Shown: positions 35,686 to 44,797, counted from the first letter of the stretch. The stretch: DNA of 64,000 bases from Pareuzebyella sediminis (GCF_008367235.1 NZ_VTZS01000005.1:310001-374000); one strand, 5' to 3'. The notes: generated by a model not told the origin, from the sequence alone. Numbers and translations: made by a program.

Positions 35686-35997
35686 ATGGATTTATCACAA
35701 GAAGAATGGGAAGATCAGCTGGCGAAAGATGACAACGCGGTCATCTTAGATGTAAGAACACCTGAAGAAGTGCAGGAGGGGTATATTCCCAAGGCTAGAA
35801 ATATTGATTTTTATCTAGGCCCTGATTTCATGGCAGAGATTGAAAAATTGGATAAAAATAAGAACTACTATGTCTACTGTAGAAGTGGCAATCGCAGTGG
35901 TCAGGCTTGTTCGCTAATGAACAATTTGGGAATAAAGAATGCCTACAATCTTGAGGGTGGTTTTATGAATTGGGCCGGGGATGTCGTTGAAGAGTAG
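35686..35997 (+). CDS. Rhodanese-like sulfurtransferase domain protein
   Basis: 103 residues, a single rhodanese domain: NAVILDVRTPEEVQEGYIPKARNID is the start, and the active site loop YCRSGNRSG holds the catalytic Cys, followed by LEGGFMNWAG. It transfers sulfane sulfur in the cytoplasm; no signal peptide is visible. Specific acceptor unknown. Confidence 0.92.
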   Translation: MDLSQEEWEDQLAKDDNAVILDVRTPEEVQEGYIPKARNIDFYLGPDFMAEIEKLDKNKNYYVYCRSGNRSGQACSLMNNLGIKNAYNLEGGFMNWAGDVVEE

Positions 35998-36096
35998 TAG
36001 TAGCTAGCTGCTCTATTTTAGTTTTCAAGGTTTTCGGTTCAGTTTTGGTCATGAAGGCGTTTATACGTAAAGGATAACTTTTACATTCTTTTATCT

Positions 36097-37371
36097 ATGC
36101 GAGAAGACCTGCTGCATTTTATCTGGAAGTATAAGAAATTGCAGGTGGCAGACTTGACCACAACTCGAAATGAGCCGTTAACCCTCATTGGAGCAGGCAC
36201 CCACAATTACTTGTCAGGACCGGACTTCTTAAATGCTCAGGTTAGAATCGGCGACCAACTTTGGGCAGGTAATATCGAGATTCATCTTAAATCTTCAGAC
36301 TGGTATGCGCATCATCATGAAACTGATGCGAATTACAATAATGTAATTCTCCACATTGTTTGGGAAGACGATATTGCAGTTTTTCACAGTGATAATTCTG
36401 AAATACCAACCCTTGAACTTCGAAATTTCATTTCCGAAGGATTGCTAGATCGGTATCGGAATCTTTTTGATCAGCAAGGGGTGAACTTTATCAATTGTGA
36501 AAAAGACCTTGTTGAAGTCGATACCTTTTTATTTGAAAAGTGGTTGGAAAGACTCTTCTTTGAGCGATTAGAGAATAAATCGAATTCAATTGACCAGGTT
36601 TTGAAAGCAACGAAAAATGATTGGGAACAGGTATTCTTTTGCCTAATAATGCAGAATTTTGGTCTAAAAATCAATTCTGAAGCCTTTCAAAGTATCGCCC
36701 GAGCGCTAAACTTTTCCGAGGTAAGAAAATTACAGTCAAGTGCATTTGCTTTGGAAAGTGTTTTTTTTGGTATGGCCCATCTTCTTGAAGATGAAAAGAT
36801 TGTAGATGACTATTACCTTAGATTGCGAAAGGAGTACGGGTATCTCAAAAAGAAATTCAATTGGAATGACGAAACGGTTTTAAAGCCCGAATTTTTTAAG
36901 TTACGACCTTATAATTTCCCCACGATTAGACTGTCTCAAGCCGCAAACCTGTATACCAGGCACAAAATGTTGTTTGTCGCCGTAATCGAAGCAAAAACGG
37001 TAGAAGAACTCTATTCGATATTTGATGTAGCTACGAGTAAATATTGGGAAGATCACTTCACCTTTGGAAAACAATCAAAGAAAAGCATTAAAAAACTTAC
37101 TAAGAAGTTCATTGACCTTCTAATTATCAATGCAGTTGTACCCATAAAATTTTGTTATGCCAAATTTACCGGTCAAATGATTGCCGAAGAGATTAGTGCC
37201 ATAGTATCCTATATTAAAAAAGAGGATAACGCAATACTAGAAAACTATGAACATCTAGGAGTGAAGGTTCGAACGGCTCAAGACAGCCAAGCGCTCTTGC
37301 AATTGTACAATCAATATTGTAGACCGAATAAATGCTTGGAGTGTGCGGTAGGGCAAAGACTGCTTCGGTAA
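36097..37371 (+). CDS. DUF2851 family protein
   Basis: 424 residues. The start MREDLLHFIWKYKKLQ and the blocks GTHNYLSGPDFLNAQVRIG, WAGNIEIHLKSSDWYAHHH, DANYNNVILHIVWEDD match DUF2851, a Bacteroidota family with a putative nuclease-like PD-(D/E)XK appearance: Asp in PDF, EIHLKSSDW with a Glu-x-Lys-like arrangement. Several Cys at the C-terminus (CRPNKCLECAVG) may bind metal. Function is not established. Confidence 0.85.
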   Translation: MREDLLHFIWKYKKLQVADLTTTRNEPLTLIGAGTHNYLSGPDFLNAQVRIGDQLWAGNIEIHLKSSDWYAHHHETDANYNNVILHIVWEDDIAVFHSDNSEIPTLELRNFISEGLLDRYRNLFDQQGVNFINCEKDLVEVDTFLFEKWLERLFFERLENKSNSIDQVLKATKNDWEQVFFCLIMQNFGLKINSEAFQSIARALNFSEVRKLQSSAFALESVFFGMAHLLEDEKIVDDYYLRLRKEYGYLKKKFNWNDETVLKPEFFKLRPYNFPTIRLSQAANLYTRHKMLFVAVIEAKTVEELYSIFDVATSKYWEDHFTFGKQSKKSIKKLTKKFIDLLIINAVVPIKFCYAKFTGQMIAEEISAIVSYIKKEDNAILENYEHLGVKVRTAQDSQALLQLYNQYCRPNKCLECAVGQRLLR

Positions 37372-37458
37372 TCCATCGAGTTTGGTGTAGCATGACCTTT
37401 TCGAAAACAATGGTAAACACCTGAGCGGGTATTTTAAATATTTTTGTACATATTCTTT

Positions 37459-37466
37459 TATCTTTG
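37459..37466 (+). promoter_or_regulatory. -7 element of the PspC gene
   Basis: TATCTTTG lies only four bases before the ATG at 37471, so the message would be leaderless or the promoter serves an internal start. A TTTG at 37443-37446 is too close to act as -33. Confidence 0.4.
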
Positions 37467-37470
37467 GGGC

Positions 37471-37698
37471 ATGCGGTTTTTTTATCAAATTCTTTATTAT
37501 TTCCAGAAGCGCGGTTTTGAAGTGTGTCGGCGAATCGCAGAACGCTTAGGAATTCGTGCACGGGTAGTACGCACTTCATTTATCTACCTGACTTTTGTAA
37601 CCTTGGGTTTTGGTTTTGCCCTATATTTGTTTTTGGCCTTTTGGTTGCGTATCAAAGATTTGATATATACCAAGCGCACTTCGGTTTTTGATCTTTAA
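37471..37698 (+). CDS. PspC domain protein
   Basis: 75 residues from ATG 37471. The cytoplasmic start RGFEVCRRIAERLGIRARVVRTSFIYLTFVT and one hydrophobic segment TFVTLGFGFALYLFLAFWL are typical of the PspC domain, which in enterobacteria senses phage shock. Here no pspA or pspB is near. The stop is 3 bases before the potassium channel gene, so both are cotranscribed. Confidence 0.8.
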   Translation: MRFFYQILYYFQKRGFEVCRRIAERLGIRARVVRTSFIYLTFVTLGFGFALYLFLAFWLRIKDLIYTKRTSVFDL

Positions 37699-37701
37699 TC
37701 T

Positions 37702-38709
37702 ATGATAAGACTCTTTCGTTCTAAGCTTTACTTGGCATTGACATTGGTCTTTGCCATTCTGATAACGGGGGTAATGGGCTATAGGTTCTTGGGTGAGTAC
37801 AGTTGGTTAAATGCGCTATACATGACCATCATTACCGTAACCACTGTGGGTTTTTCCGAAGTTGGCCCGATGAATACGGGTACTAGAATTTTCACCATAT
37901 TTTTGATTATAGCGAGTGTTGTCATTTTTGCCTTTGCCCTTTCCGTAATAACAGAATATATTTTGAGCAGAAATTCGTTGGATCTTTTAAAAAAGAAAAA
38001 AGTGAAAAATACAGTTGACAAGTTTAATAACCACGTTATCGTGTGCGGTTTTGGACGAAACGGAATGCAGGCGGCCGAGCGGTTGAACTCATATAAAAAA
38101 CCTTTTGTCGTGATTGAACGGGAAAGGGAGATTATCGATAAGTACCAAGAAGAGATGCTTTTTATCGAGGGTGATGCGAACGATGATGAGGTCTTGAATG
38201 CGGCGGGTGTAGAAAGGGCACAATATCTGATTGTAGCCTTGCCAGACGATGCCGCCAATTTGTTCGTGGTTCTTTCTGCCCGTCAGATGAATAGGGATCT
38301 TTTTATAATAAGTAGGGCGTCATTGGTGACCTCCCAGAAAAAATTACTTCTCGCAGGTGCCAATAAGGTAATCATGCCCGACAAAATAGGAGGGGATCAT
38401 ATGGCTTCACTGGTGGTTATGCCCGATTTGATCACGTTTATGGATAAGTTGGGAATGGAAGGAGAACATACCACTAACCTTGAGGAAGTGGCCATTGAAG
38501 ATTTCAAAGGTCAAGTCGATTGTAACTCGCTGCGCGATCTTGATTTACGAAAAAAAACAGGCTGTACAATTATCGGATATATAGAGCCCAATGGTAATTA
38601 TATAATTAACCCCGAGGCAGATTTACAACTACAGCCGAAGAGTAAGGTGATTGTCTTAGGCAGGCCTGAGCAAATCCGAAAACTAAATGAAATGTTCCAT
38701 ATTCAATAA
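37702..38709 (+). CDS. Potassium channel with TrkA (RCK) domains
   Basis: 335 residues. Two membrane helices (about 9-30 and 64-88) flank the pore loop with selectivity filter TVGF (48-51), a variant of TVGYG. The RCK part follows: HVIVCGFGRNGMQAAERL with a Rossmann loop, then IEGDANDDEVLNAAGVERAQYLIVALPDD, and a C-terminal TrkA-C domain beginning near VAIEDFKGQVDC. It should be a K+ channel gated by nucleotides or ions. Confidence 0.93.
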   Translation: MIRLFRSKLYLALTLVFAILITGVMGYRFLGEYSWLNALYMTIITVTTVGFSEVGPMNTGTRIFTIFLIIASVVIFAFALSVITEYILSRNSLDLLKKKKVKNTVDKFNNHVIVCGFGRNGMQAAERLNSYKKPFVVIEREREIIDKYQEEMLFIEGDANDDEVLNAAGVERAQYLIVALPDDAANLFVVLSARQMNRDLFIISRASLVTSQKKLLLAGANKVIMPDKIGGDHMASLVVMPDLITFMDKLGMEGEHTTNLEEVAIEDFKGQVDCNSLRDLDLRKKTGCTIIGYIEPNGNYIINPEADLQLQPKSKVIVLGRPEQIRKLNEMFHIQ

Positions 38710-38820
38710 TCGCGGTTGCGTTAATTCAACGTTATTATTTGATTGTAAAGCTTATTTTTAGGATATTGCCCGAACTTGAAAAAAAACCGTTCGCACAAGT
38801 ACCAATACCACACAAAAATT

Positions 38821-40893
38821 ATGAAGAAATTTACCGTACTGCTTTTTATGCTTTTTGGAATATTGGCTTTTTCCCAAGAACTGACTGTTACAGGAAAGGC
38901 CTTTAACCCTTCCCCAAGAATCAATGATGGGGTAATCGAATTGGAAGTGGAAGGGGGAACCCCGCCCTATCGGTATAAATGGAGCAATCAAGCAACATCC
39001 TTATCTTCAAAAAGATCTATGGGGCTTGTGGAAGGAATACCCTACACGGTTGAAGTTTCCGATGCAGCTGGCAATGAGGTAACCAAGGTATTTAAAGTAG
39101 AAACCGAAGCGATTGCAGAGGTCTTTAATGGAACTATGACCCCCGCAGTAAGCGCTTTGGGATCCGTGCTTTTCTGGGACCCTTTTGCGGGTATAGGTAT
39201 TTATGATCCCGTGGTTTACGCCGATGTAAAATTGGTGCCTACACCTGGATGGTCTTCGGACGTTAAAGATAAATTCGTGCTCAAGCAATGGTTGAAGCCT
39301 GAGGGTGCCAAGGTCAGTAAAGGCGAAAAGATTGCCGTGGTATCAAGTGATACAAAAGCCGATGAAACTGTTGTCGCTACAGCCAGCGGAACCTTACGTT
39401 ATCTTGTTCAAGAGGGTGAAACAATTTACAACTCAGAAAATGCCATGCATGTCATTGAACAGGGCGCACATAATTTGGCTGAAATAGAGTACGATGAACC
39501 TGAGGTAATCACCCATCCGAATGGAGACCCTGTAACCAAAGGGATTCCATTTATAGTAATCTGGTTGGTTCTAGGTGCCACCTTCTTCACGATACGCATG
39601 GGTTTTATCAATATAAGAGGTTTTGGACACTCCATTGATTTAGCCAAAGGGAAATATGATGACCCAGATGCTCCGGGCCAGGTCACCCATTTCCAAGCAC
39701 TGGCGACCGCAGTATCCGGTACCGTAGGTTTAGGAAATATTGCTGGCGTGGCCGTCGCTGTTTCTTTGGGAGGCGCAGGCGCTACTTTTTGGATGATTGT
39801 TTGCGGGCTACTAGGAATGTCTTCGAAGTTCGTAGAATGCACGCTTGGGGTAAAATATCGTGATATCCTTCCTGACGGTCGGGTATTTGGCGGTCCCATG
39901 AATTATTTGAGATACGGTCTTGAAAAGCGGAACCTAAAAGGATTTGGAAAGGTCTTGGCAGGCTTTTTTGCCGTATTGGCCATTGGTGCTTCATTTGGAG
40001 GAGGGAATATGTTTCAGGCCAACCAATCTTTTGAGCAATTGGCAGGTCAATTTCCTGTCTTGGCAGGAAATGGATTTTGGTTCGGCGTAGTTACTGCCGT
40101 TTTAGTCGGCGTAGTAATCATTGGAGGAATCAATAGTATCGCCAAGGTTACAGGTAGAGTGGTTCCAATAATGGCATCCATTTACATTTTGGCTGCGCTC
40201 GCGGTTATCATTATGAACATTCAGAATATTGGTCCGGCATTTTCGGCCATCTTCGAAGGCGCCCTTAACCCGTCTGCCTTGAAGGGCGGTATCATTGGCG
40301 TACTGGTCGTTGGTTTTCAAAGGGCCGCATTTTCTAATGAGGCCGGAGTAGGTTCGGCAGCAATTGCCCATAGTACCGCAAAAACGAATAATCCTCCATC
40401 CGAAGGTTTCGTTGCACTTTTAGAGCCATTTATCGATACGGTCGTGGTGTGTACCTTGACGGCCTTAGTACTTATTTTTACGGGTATGCACGAAGTTGAA
40501 GGTATGGCCGGTGCCCAATTGACTTCCGATGCATTTGGTAGCCAAATTTCTTGGTTCCCCTATGTGTTGGCCTTAGCGGTGTTCCTATTTGCATTTTCTA
40601 CAATGATTTCTTGGTCGTACTATGGAATGCGTGCATGGACCTACCTATTTGGAAAGAGTAAAAAATCTGAAATGGTTTACAAAATGCTCTTCTTGGTATT
40701 TGTGGTTATCGGGGCTTCCGTCAGTTTGGGTGCCGTACTCGATTTTTCCGATATGATGATCTTGGCGATGTCGTTCCCGAATATTATAGGGCTCTACATT
40801 ATGTCTGGGGAGGTTAAGGGCGATTTGAACGAATATTGGAAAAAATTGAAGGCCAACCAGCTCTTTAAAAAACAGCTGAAGACTAAGGAATAG
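38821..40893 (+). CDS. Alanine/sodium symporter with SprB-like and lipoyl-like N-terminal domains
   Basis: 690 residues from ATG 38821; a start 15 codons upstream lacks a signal character. Order: signal peptide (1-19, ending AFSQ), a SprB-repeat-like domain (about 38-93, [16 protein letters not shown] to [15 protein letters not shown]), a biotinyl/lipoyl-like domain (about 150-213, [17 protein letters not shown], with LVQEGE) and then the AGCS symporter from about 240 ([21 protein letters not shown] and [20 protein letters not shown], the glycine-rich Na+ and substrate site). The domains sit outside the cytoplasm, so lipoylation is doubtful even though a Lys179 is in the right neighbourhood. 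The usual substrate is alanine or glycine. Confidence 0.88.
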   Translation: MKKFTVLLFMLFGILAFSQELTVTGKAFNPSPRINDGVIELEVEGGTPPYRYKWSNQATSLSSKRSMGLVEGIPYTVEVSDAAGNEVTKVFKVETEAIAEVFNGTMTPAVSALGSVLFWDPFAGIGIYDPVVYADVKLVPTPGWSSDVKDKFVLKQWLKPEGAKVSKGEKIAVVSSDTKADETVVATASGTLRYLVQEGETIYNSENAMHVIEQGAHNLAEIEYDEPEVITHPNGDPVTKGIPFIVIWLVLGATFFTIRMGFINIRGFGHSIDLAKGKYDDPDAPGQVTHFQALATAVSGTVGLGNIAGVAVAVSLGGAGATFWMIVCGLLGMSSKFVECTLGVKYRDILPDGRVFGGPMNYLRYGLEKRNLKGFGKVLAGFFAVLAIGASFGGGNMFQANQSFEQLAGQFPVLAGNGFWFGVVTAVLVGVVIIGGINSIAKVTGRVVPIMASIYILAALAVIIMNIQNIGPAFSAIFEGALNPSALKGGIIGVLVVGFQRAAFSNEAGVGSAAIAHSTAKTNNPPSEGFVALLEPFIDTVVVCTLTALVLIFTGMHEVEGMAGAQLTSDAFGSQISWFPYVLALAVFLFAFSTMISWSYYGMRAWTYLFGKSKKSEMVYKMLFLVFVVIGASVSLGAVLDFSDMMILAMSFPNIIGLYIMSGEVKGDLNEYWKKLKANQLFKKQLKTKE

Positions 40894-40908
40894 TCTGAAA
40901 AAGTTCGT

Positions 40909-41811
40909 ATGAAGAATTTAAAACCCCACTTTAGGTTCAATAAGCAGGAACGAAGTGGGGTTTTCTTTTTGTTGCTATTCATTATCGTGCTACAGTTCAT
41001 ATATTTCATGCTGAAATTGTATCCCGCTCCTAAAACGGAAAATAGGTTCTCGGTCAATACGGCGCTTCAATCGCAAATCGACTCTTTACGAAATAAGGTT
41101 TTGCAGAAAGATAGTGTTAGGTACTATCCATTCAATCCGAACTACATTACCGATTACAAAGGATACGTATTGGGTATGTCCGTCGATGAAATCGATAGAC
41201 TGCACAAATTTCGTTCACAGCACAAGTTCGTAAACAGTGCCCAAGATTTTCAGAAAATAACAGGAGTTTCCGATTCTTTGCTTGTCGCCATCTCCCCTTA
41301 TTTTAAGTTTCCGGAATGGACCCAAAATATCAAAAAAAATGTTGCTAGTGTAAACTCCGAAGATGCATTACGGCTTGGTAAAGAAAACTATCCGTCGAGA
41401 AATAAAGGAACCCGCCTTAGTGATTTGAACGCTGCTACGGTAGACGATTTAAGAAGAGTTCGCGGAATAGGGGAGAAATTATCGACAAGGATCGTAAAGT
41501 TTCGTAACCGATTAGGTGGGTTTTTAGTAGACGAACAACTTTACGATGTATATGGTCTTGAACCCGAAGTGGTAGCCAGAGCTCTTAAAGAGTTCAGAGT
41601 GCTTAAAAAACCTCAAATAGCCCCTATAAACCTCAATACTGCATCGGTCGAAGAACTGTCCAAATTGGTTTATATTCAGAAATGGGTAGCGGAAAGTATA
41701 GTAAACTACAGGGAAGTCAATGGAACTATCGATTCTTTTGACGAATTGAGAAATATTGAAGAATTCCCTTCGGATAAAATAGAGAGAATAGCTTTATATT
41801 TGTCGCTTTAA
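40909..41811 (+). CDS. Helix-hairpin-helix (ComEA-like) domain protein
   Basis: 300 residues. One transmembrane helix at about 17-36 (SGVFFLLLFIIVLQFIYFML) tethers the protein. Three HhH-like units follow: FKFVNSAQDFQKITGVSDSLL, LSDLNAATVDDLRRVRGIGEKLSTRIVKFR, and INLNTASVEELSKLVYIQKWVAESIVNYR. The LNAATxxxLxxxxGIG pattern is typical of ComEA DNA-binding modules. DNA uptake or DNA-binding at the envelope is possible but not shown. The first 20 codons contain a complete intrinsic terminator (40920-40970). Confidence 0.85.
   Translation: MKNLKPHFRFNKQERSGVFFLLLFIIVLQFIYFMLKLYPAPKTENRFSVNTALQSQIDSLRNKVLQKDSVRYYPFNPNYITDYKGYVLGMSVDEIDRLHKFRSQHKFVNSAQDFQKITGVSDSLLVAISPYFKFPEWTQNIKKNVASVNSEDALRLGKENYPSRNKGTRLSDLNAATVDDLRRVRGIGEKLSTRIVKFRNRLGGFLVDEQLYDVYGLEPEVVARALKEFRVLKKPQIAPINLNTASVEELSKLVYIQKWVAESIVNYREVNGTIDSFDELRNIEEFPSDKIERIALYLSL
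40920..40970 (+). terminator. Intrinsic terminator inside the start of the HhH gene
   Basis: Perfect 12-base arms AAAACCCCACTT (40920-40931) and AAGTGGGGTTTT (40953-40964), loop 21, then CTTTTT. It is 26 bases after the symporter stop but lies within codons 4-20 of the helix-hairpin-helix gene. Confidence 0.75.
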
Positions 41812-41830
41812 AAAATGAGCAATGCATAGC

Positions 41831-42991
41831 ATGTACTTCACGGAAGAACATCATCTTTTCAGGGAAAGTCTAAAGATATTTTTACAAAAGGAAGTAGTTC
41901 CGCATATTGAGAAGTGGGAGGAAACCGGAACTATTGAACGTTTTATTTGGAAAAAGTTTGCCGAAATGGGTTATTTTGGTCTGGCAACCCCAGAGGCCTA
42001 CGGCGGGTTGGGCCTTGATTTGTTCTACACGGTCATCTTTCTCGAAGAGTTGCAAAAAATCAATTCAGGTGGCTTTGCAGCAGCAATGTGGGCCCACACC
42101 TATCTCGCAATGACCCACTTGAATGAGAATGCCAACAACGAACAGAAAGAATTGTATTTGACGCCCAGTGTAGCGGGTGACAAAATAGGTTGCCTAGGTG
42201 TTTCGGAGCCTTTCGGAGGAAGTGATGTAGCAGGAATGCGTTCAACGGCCGTTAGACAGGGTGATGACTATATTATAAACGGCTCTAAGACATTTATCAC
42301 CAATGGGGTTTATGGGGACTATATTATTTTAGCGGCCAAGACCGATCCTGAAGCGGGCAATAAAGGGATTAGTATTTTTATCGTTGATCTTGATAGTGAA
42401 GGGGTTTCGGCCACCAAGCTCAATAAATTAGGTTGGCGTGCTTCAGATACGGCGGAACTTGCTTTTGACAATGTAAAAGTGCCTTCTTCGAACCTTTTGG
42501 GTAAAGAGGGTGATGGTTGGGGCTTTATTATGGAGGCTTTTGCATTAGAAAGACTCATAATGGGCGTGAACGCCCACGCACGGGCCGAATTTGCGCTCGA
42601 CTACGCCATGCAGTACATGGCAGAGCGTGAAACTTTTGGTAAACCTATCAACCAGTATCAAGCATTAAGGCACAGACTCGTGGATTTACACGCTGATATT
42701 GATCTCTGCAAAAGCTATAATTACGCTACGGTCTATAAGATGGAGCAAGGGAATTACGCAGTTCGTGAGGCCTCAATCGCCAAATTGAAATCGACACAAA
42801 TGGCCGATGAAGTCATCTATAATTGCCTGCAGTTTTTAGGGGGATACGGGTATATTGAGGAGTACCCGATGGCTCGAATGCTCCGAGATAGCCGACTGGG
42901 GCCAATAGGAGGAGGTACTTCGGAAATACTCCGGGAGATAATCGCGAAAATCGTAATCGACAAGAAAGATTACCGGGCTACAAAAGGGTAA
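41831..42991 (+). CDS. Acyl-CoA dehydrogenase family protein
   Basis: 386 residues from ATG 41831. FAD contacts CLGVSEPFGGSDVAGM and FITNGVYGDYIILAAKT, and EYPMARMLRDSRLGPIGGGTSEI near the end. The loop that carries Glu in short and medium chain enzymes reads GGGT, but ALERLIMG (Glu240) is the site used by isovaleryl- and long-chain type enzymes. The substrate is therefore probably branched or long-chain acyl-CoA, though this is inference. It is 19 bases after the HhH gene. Confidence 0.9.
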   Translation: MYFTEEHHLFRESLKIFLQKEVVPHIEKWEETGTIERFIWKKFAEMGYFGLATPEAYGGLGLDLFYTVIFLEELQKINSGGFAAAMWAHTYLAMTHLNENANNEQKELYLTPSVAGDKIGCLGVSEPFGGSDVAGMRSTAVRQGDDYIINGSKTFITNGVYGDYIILAAKTDPEAGNKGISIFIVDLDSEGVSATKLNKLGWRASDTAELAFDNVKVPSSNLLGKEGDGWGFIMEAFALERLIMGVNAHARAEFALDYAMQYMAERETFGKPINQYQALRHRLVDLHADIDLCKSYNYATVYKMEQGNYAVREASIAKLKSTQMADEVIYNCLQFLGGYGYIEEYPMARMLRDSRLGPIGGGTSEILREIIAKIVIDKKDYRATKG

Positions 42992-43135
42992 ACTCATAAT
43001 TTCAGGATGAACTTGGTAAAAAATAGTCCCATGGTAGTAACGGGGACGCATTATTAGTTTAAGGTAAAGGTAAACTTTAGATGCTTCTTTTATAATTTTT
43101 TTGTTTCTAGTAATGCAGTTTTCATTTATTCATTT

Positions 43136-43143
43136 TATATTTG
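43136..43143 (+). promoter_or_regulatory. -7 element of rpsU
   Basis: TATATTTG, a perfect TAnnTTTG box 35 bases before the rpsU ATG. No good TTTG was found at -33. Confidence 0.55.
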
Positions 43144-43160
43144 CACCCTTAATCACAAAG

Positions 43161-43168
43161 AAAGGAGG
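43161..43168 (+). promoter_or_regulatory. Strong Shine-Dalgarno of rpsU
   Basis: AAAGGAGG is almost fully complementary to the 3' end of 16S rRNA and lies 9 bases before the ATG at 43178. Most genes in the window have no such sequence. Confidence 0.85.
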
Positions 43169-43177
43169 TTGTAGCCA

Positions 43178-43372
43178 ATGTTAATAATACCAGTAAAAGA
43201 AGGAGAGAACATCGATAGAGCGCTAAAGCGTTTTAAGAGAAAATTCGATAAAACGGGCACGATGCGCAGACTGCGTCAACGTCAACAATTTACAAAACCC
43301 TCCGTAGAGCGCAGGGCTCAAATACAAAAGGCGCAGTATATACAAGGTCTTCGGGATAAGGAAGAAATCTAA
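43178..43372 (+). CDS. rpsU: 30S ribosomal protein bS21
   Basis: 64 residues. MLIIPVKEGENIDRALKRFK and the basic tail RRLRQRQQFTKPSVERRAQIQ match bS21. It binds near the 16S anti-Shine-Dalgarno. In flavobacteria bS21, with bS18 and bS6, has been reported to mask that sequence, and rpsU keeps a strong Shine-Dalgarno as an autoregulatory exception. The sequence here, AAAGGAGG nine bases before the ATG, fits that. A terminator follows, so it is monocistronic. Confidence 0.96.
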   Translation: MLIIPVKEGENIDRALKRFKRKFDKTGTMRRLRQRQQFTKPSVERRAQIQKAQYIQGLRDKEEI

Positions 43373-43404
43373 TTTAGAAGCCTTTTAGCCATTAATAAGA
43401 CTAT

Positions 43405-43436
43405 AAATCCCGTCATGAAATGACGGGATTTTTTTT
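43405..43436 (+). terminator. Intrinsic terminator of rpsU
   Basis: AAATCCCGTCAT and ATGACGGGATTT pair around three bases and run into eight Ts. Confidence 0.9.
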
Positions 43437-43522
43437 GTGTTATATAGGTTCCGAAGAAGTAGATTGTTGTTTTTGATGCCCGTATTTTGCCGTAGAAACT
43501 AGCTCTGCTTCATTAAGCATCC

Positions 43523-43530
43523 TACCTTTG
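43523..43530 (+). promoter_or_regulatory. -7 element of xerC
   Basis: TACCTTTG matches TAnnTTTG, 35 bases before the xerC ATG. No clear -33 element. Confidence 0.4.
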
Positions 43531-43565
43531 AAAGAGCGCAGATAAAACTTTAGTACCTTAGTGCT

Positions 43566-44456
43566 ATGGACTTGACATCTTTTTTATCATATCTCTCCCT
43601 CGAAAAAAATTATTCCCCGCACACCATATCCGCTTACAGATCCGACCTAGAGTATTTTGTTCTTTTTTGTACCGATTTTCACAATGTATCGGATATAGAT
43701 ACGATAGATTACGTTTTAATCCGTGATTGGATTGTTCACCTGGTCAATGCACAGGTTTCTAATCGTTCGATAAATCGCAAGATAGCCTCATTGAAAGCGT
43801 ACTATCGATTTTTACAACATATCGGTAGAATAAAGGCAAACCCTTTAGCAAAACACAAGGCTTTGAAGACCTCTAAAAAGTTGGAGGTGCCATTTTCGGA
43901 ATCTGAAATGGAAGCCGTCTTATCACAAATTGAATTTACCGAAGATTTCGAAGGGTGTCGTGATCGACTCATTATAGAATTACTTTACACCACAGGTATG
44001 CGAAGGGCGGAACTGATCAATTTAAAGATGAGTAATGTCGATATATCGGCTAACATTGTAAAGGTGTTGGGGAAAAGAAACAAAGAGCGGTTTATTCCTC
44101 TCTTACCTTCTACAAAAGCGCTGTTTTTAGACTATTTTGATCAAAGGAATGCTTTGGAGACCGTGAACGATAAAGCGTATATATTTCTGTTAAAATCAGG
44201 GGATAAAATATATGAAAACCTTGTGTATCGATTAATTAATAAGTACTTTAGTGAGGTGTCGTTTAAGGTAAAAAAAAGTCCCCACATCTTGAGGCACACC
44301 TTTGCGACCCATCTGCTGAACAAAGGAGCGGATTTGAATTCCGTGAAGGAGCTATTGGGTCATTCGAGTTTGGCATCTACGCAAGTATATACACATAATA
44401 GCATCGCCGAACTAAAAAAAGTGCACAAGAAGGCGCACCCAAGAAGCAAAAAATAA
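43566..44456 (+). CDS. Tyrosine recombinase XerC/XerD type
   Basis: 296 residues, chromosome dimer resolution type. The N-terminal core-binding domain (SYLSLEKNYSPHTISAYRSDL) and the catalytic domain with Arg146 (YTTGMRRAELI), Lys in the VKVLGKRNKER hairpin, His240 and Arg243 (SPHILRHTFATHLL), His266 (LLGHSSLASTQVYTH) and Tyr275 are complete. It is not next to any integrase-like cargo and is in the rpsU-hpf-tuf housekeeping cluster, so it is the host Xer enzyme rather than a mobile element integrase. XerC and XerD cannot be told apart by eye. Confidence 0.9.
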   Translation: MDLTSFLSYLSLEKNYSPHTISAYRSDLEYFVLFCTDFHNVSDIDTIDYVLIRDWIVHLVNAQVSNRSINRKIASLKAYYRFLQHIGRIKANPLAKHKALKTSKKLEVPFSESEMEAVLSQIEFTEDFEGCRDRLIIELLYTTGMRRAELINLKMSNVDISANIVKVLGKRNKERFIPLLPSTKALFLDYFDQRNALETVNDKAYIFLLKSGDKIYENLVYRLINKYFSEVSFKVKKSPHILRHTFATHLLNKGADLNSVKELLGHSSLASTQVYTHNSIAELKKVHKKAHPRSKK

Positions 44457-44494
44457 TCTGGGGCATCTCATTGTTTAATTTAAAACATCAACCT

Positions 44495-44797
44495 ATGAAA
44501 GTAAACGTGCAATCGGTCAACTTTAATGCCGACAGAAAGCTTATTGATTTCTTGCAGAACAGAATGGATAAATTGGAAACATTTTACGATAAAGTAATTA
44601 GTTCCGATGTCTACCTAAAGGTGGAGAACACAAGTTCGAAAGAAAACAAAATTGTCGAAATTGTTCTTAATGTGCCCGGGGATAAGTTTATGGTGAAAAA
44701 ACAATGTAAAACTTTTGAGGAGGCCATTGATTCTTCTTGCAATTCTTTGGAAAGAAAGCTGATCAAACGAAAGGAGAAATTGCGTGTTCAGGCCTAA
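44495..44797 (+). CDS. hpf: Ribosome hibernation promoting factor (HPF/RaiA family)
   Basis: 100 residues from ATG 44495; a TTG 8 codons upstream is in frame but unlikely. MKVNVQSVNFNADRKLIDFLQNRMDKLE, SDVYLKVEN, EIVLNVPGDKFMVKKQCKTFEEAIDSSCNSLERKLIKRKEKL match the short HPF family, which inactivates 70S ribosomes in stationary phase. No C-terminal extension for 100S dimer formation is present. Confidence 0.92.
   Translation: MKVNVQSVNFNADRKLIDFLQNRMDKLETFYDKVISSDVYLKVENTSSKENKIVEIVLNVPGDKFMVKKQCKTFEEAIDSSCNSLERKLIKRKEKLRVQA

Noticed and set aside
43566-44456. Tyrosine recombinase as the integrase of a mobile element next to tRNA genes
   Set aside because: No attachment-site repeats, no cargo genes, and the surrounding rpsU-hpf-tRNA-tuf order is the normal chromosomal arrangement; it is the Xer recombinase.
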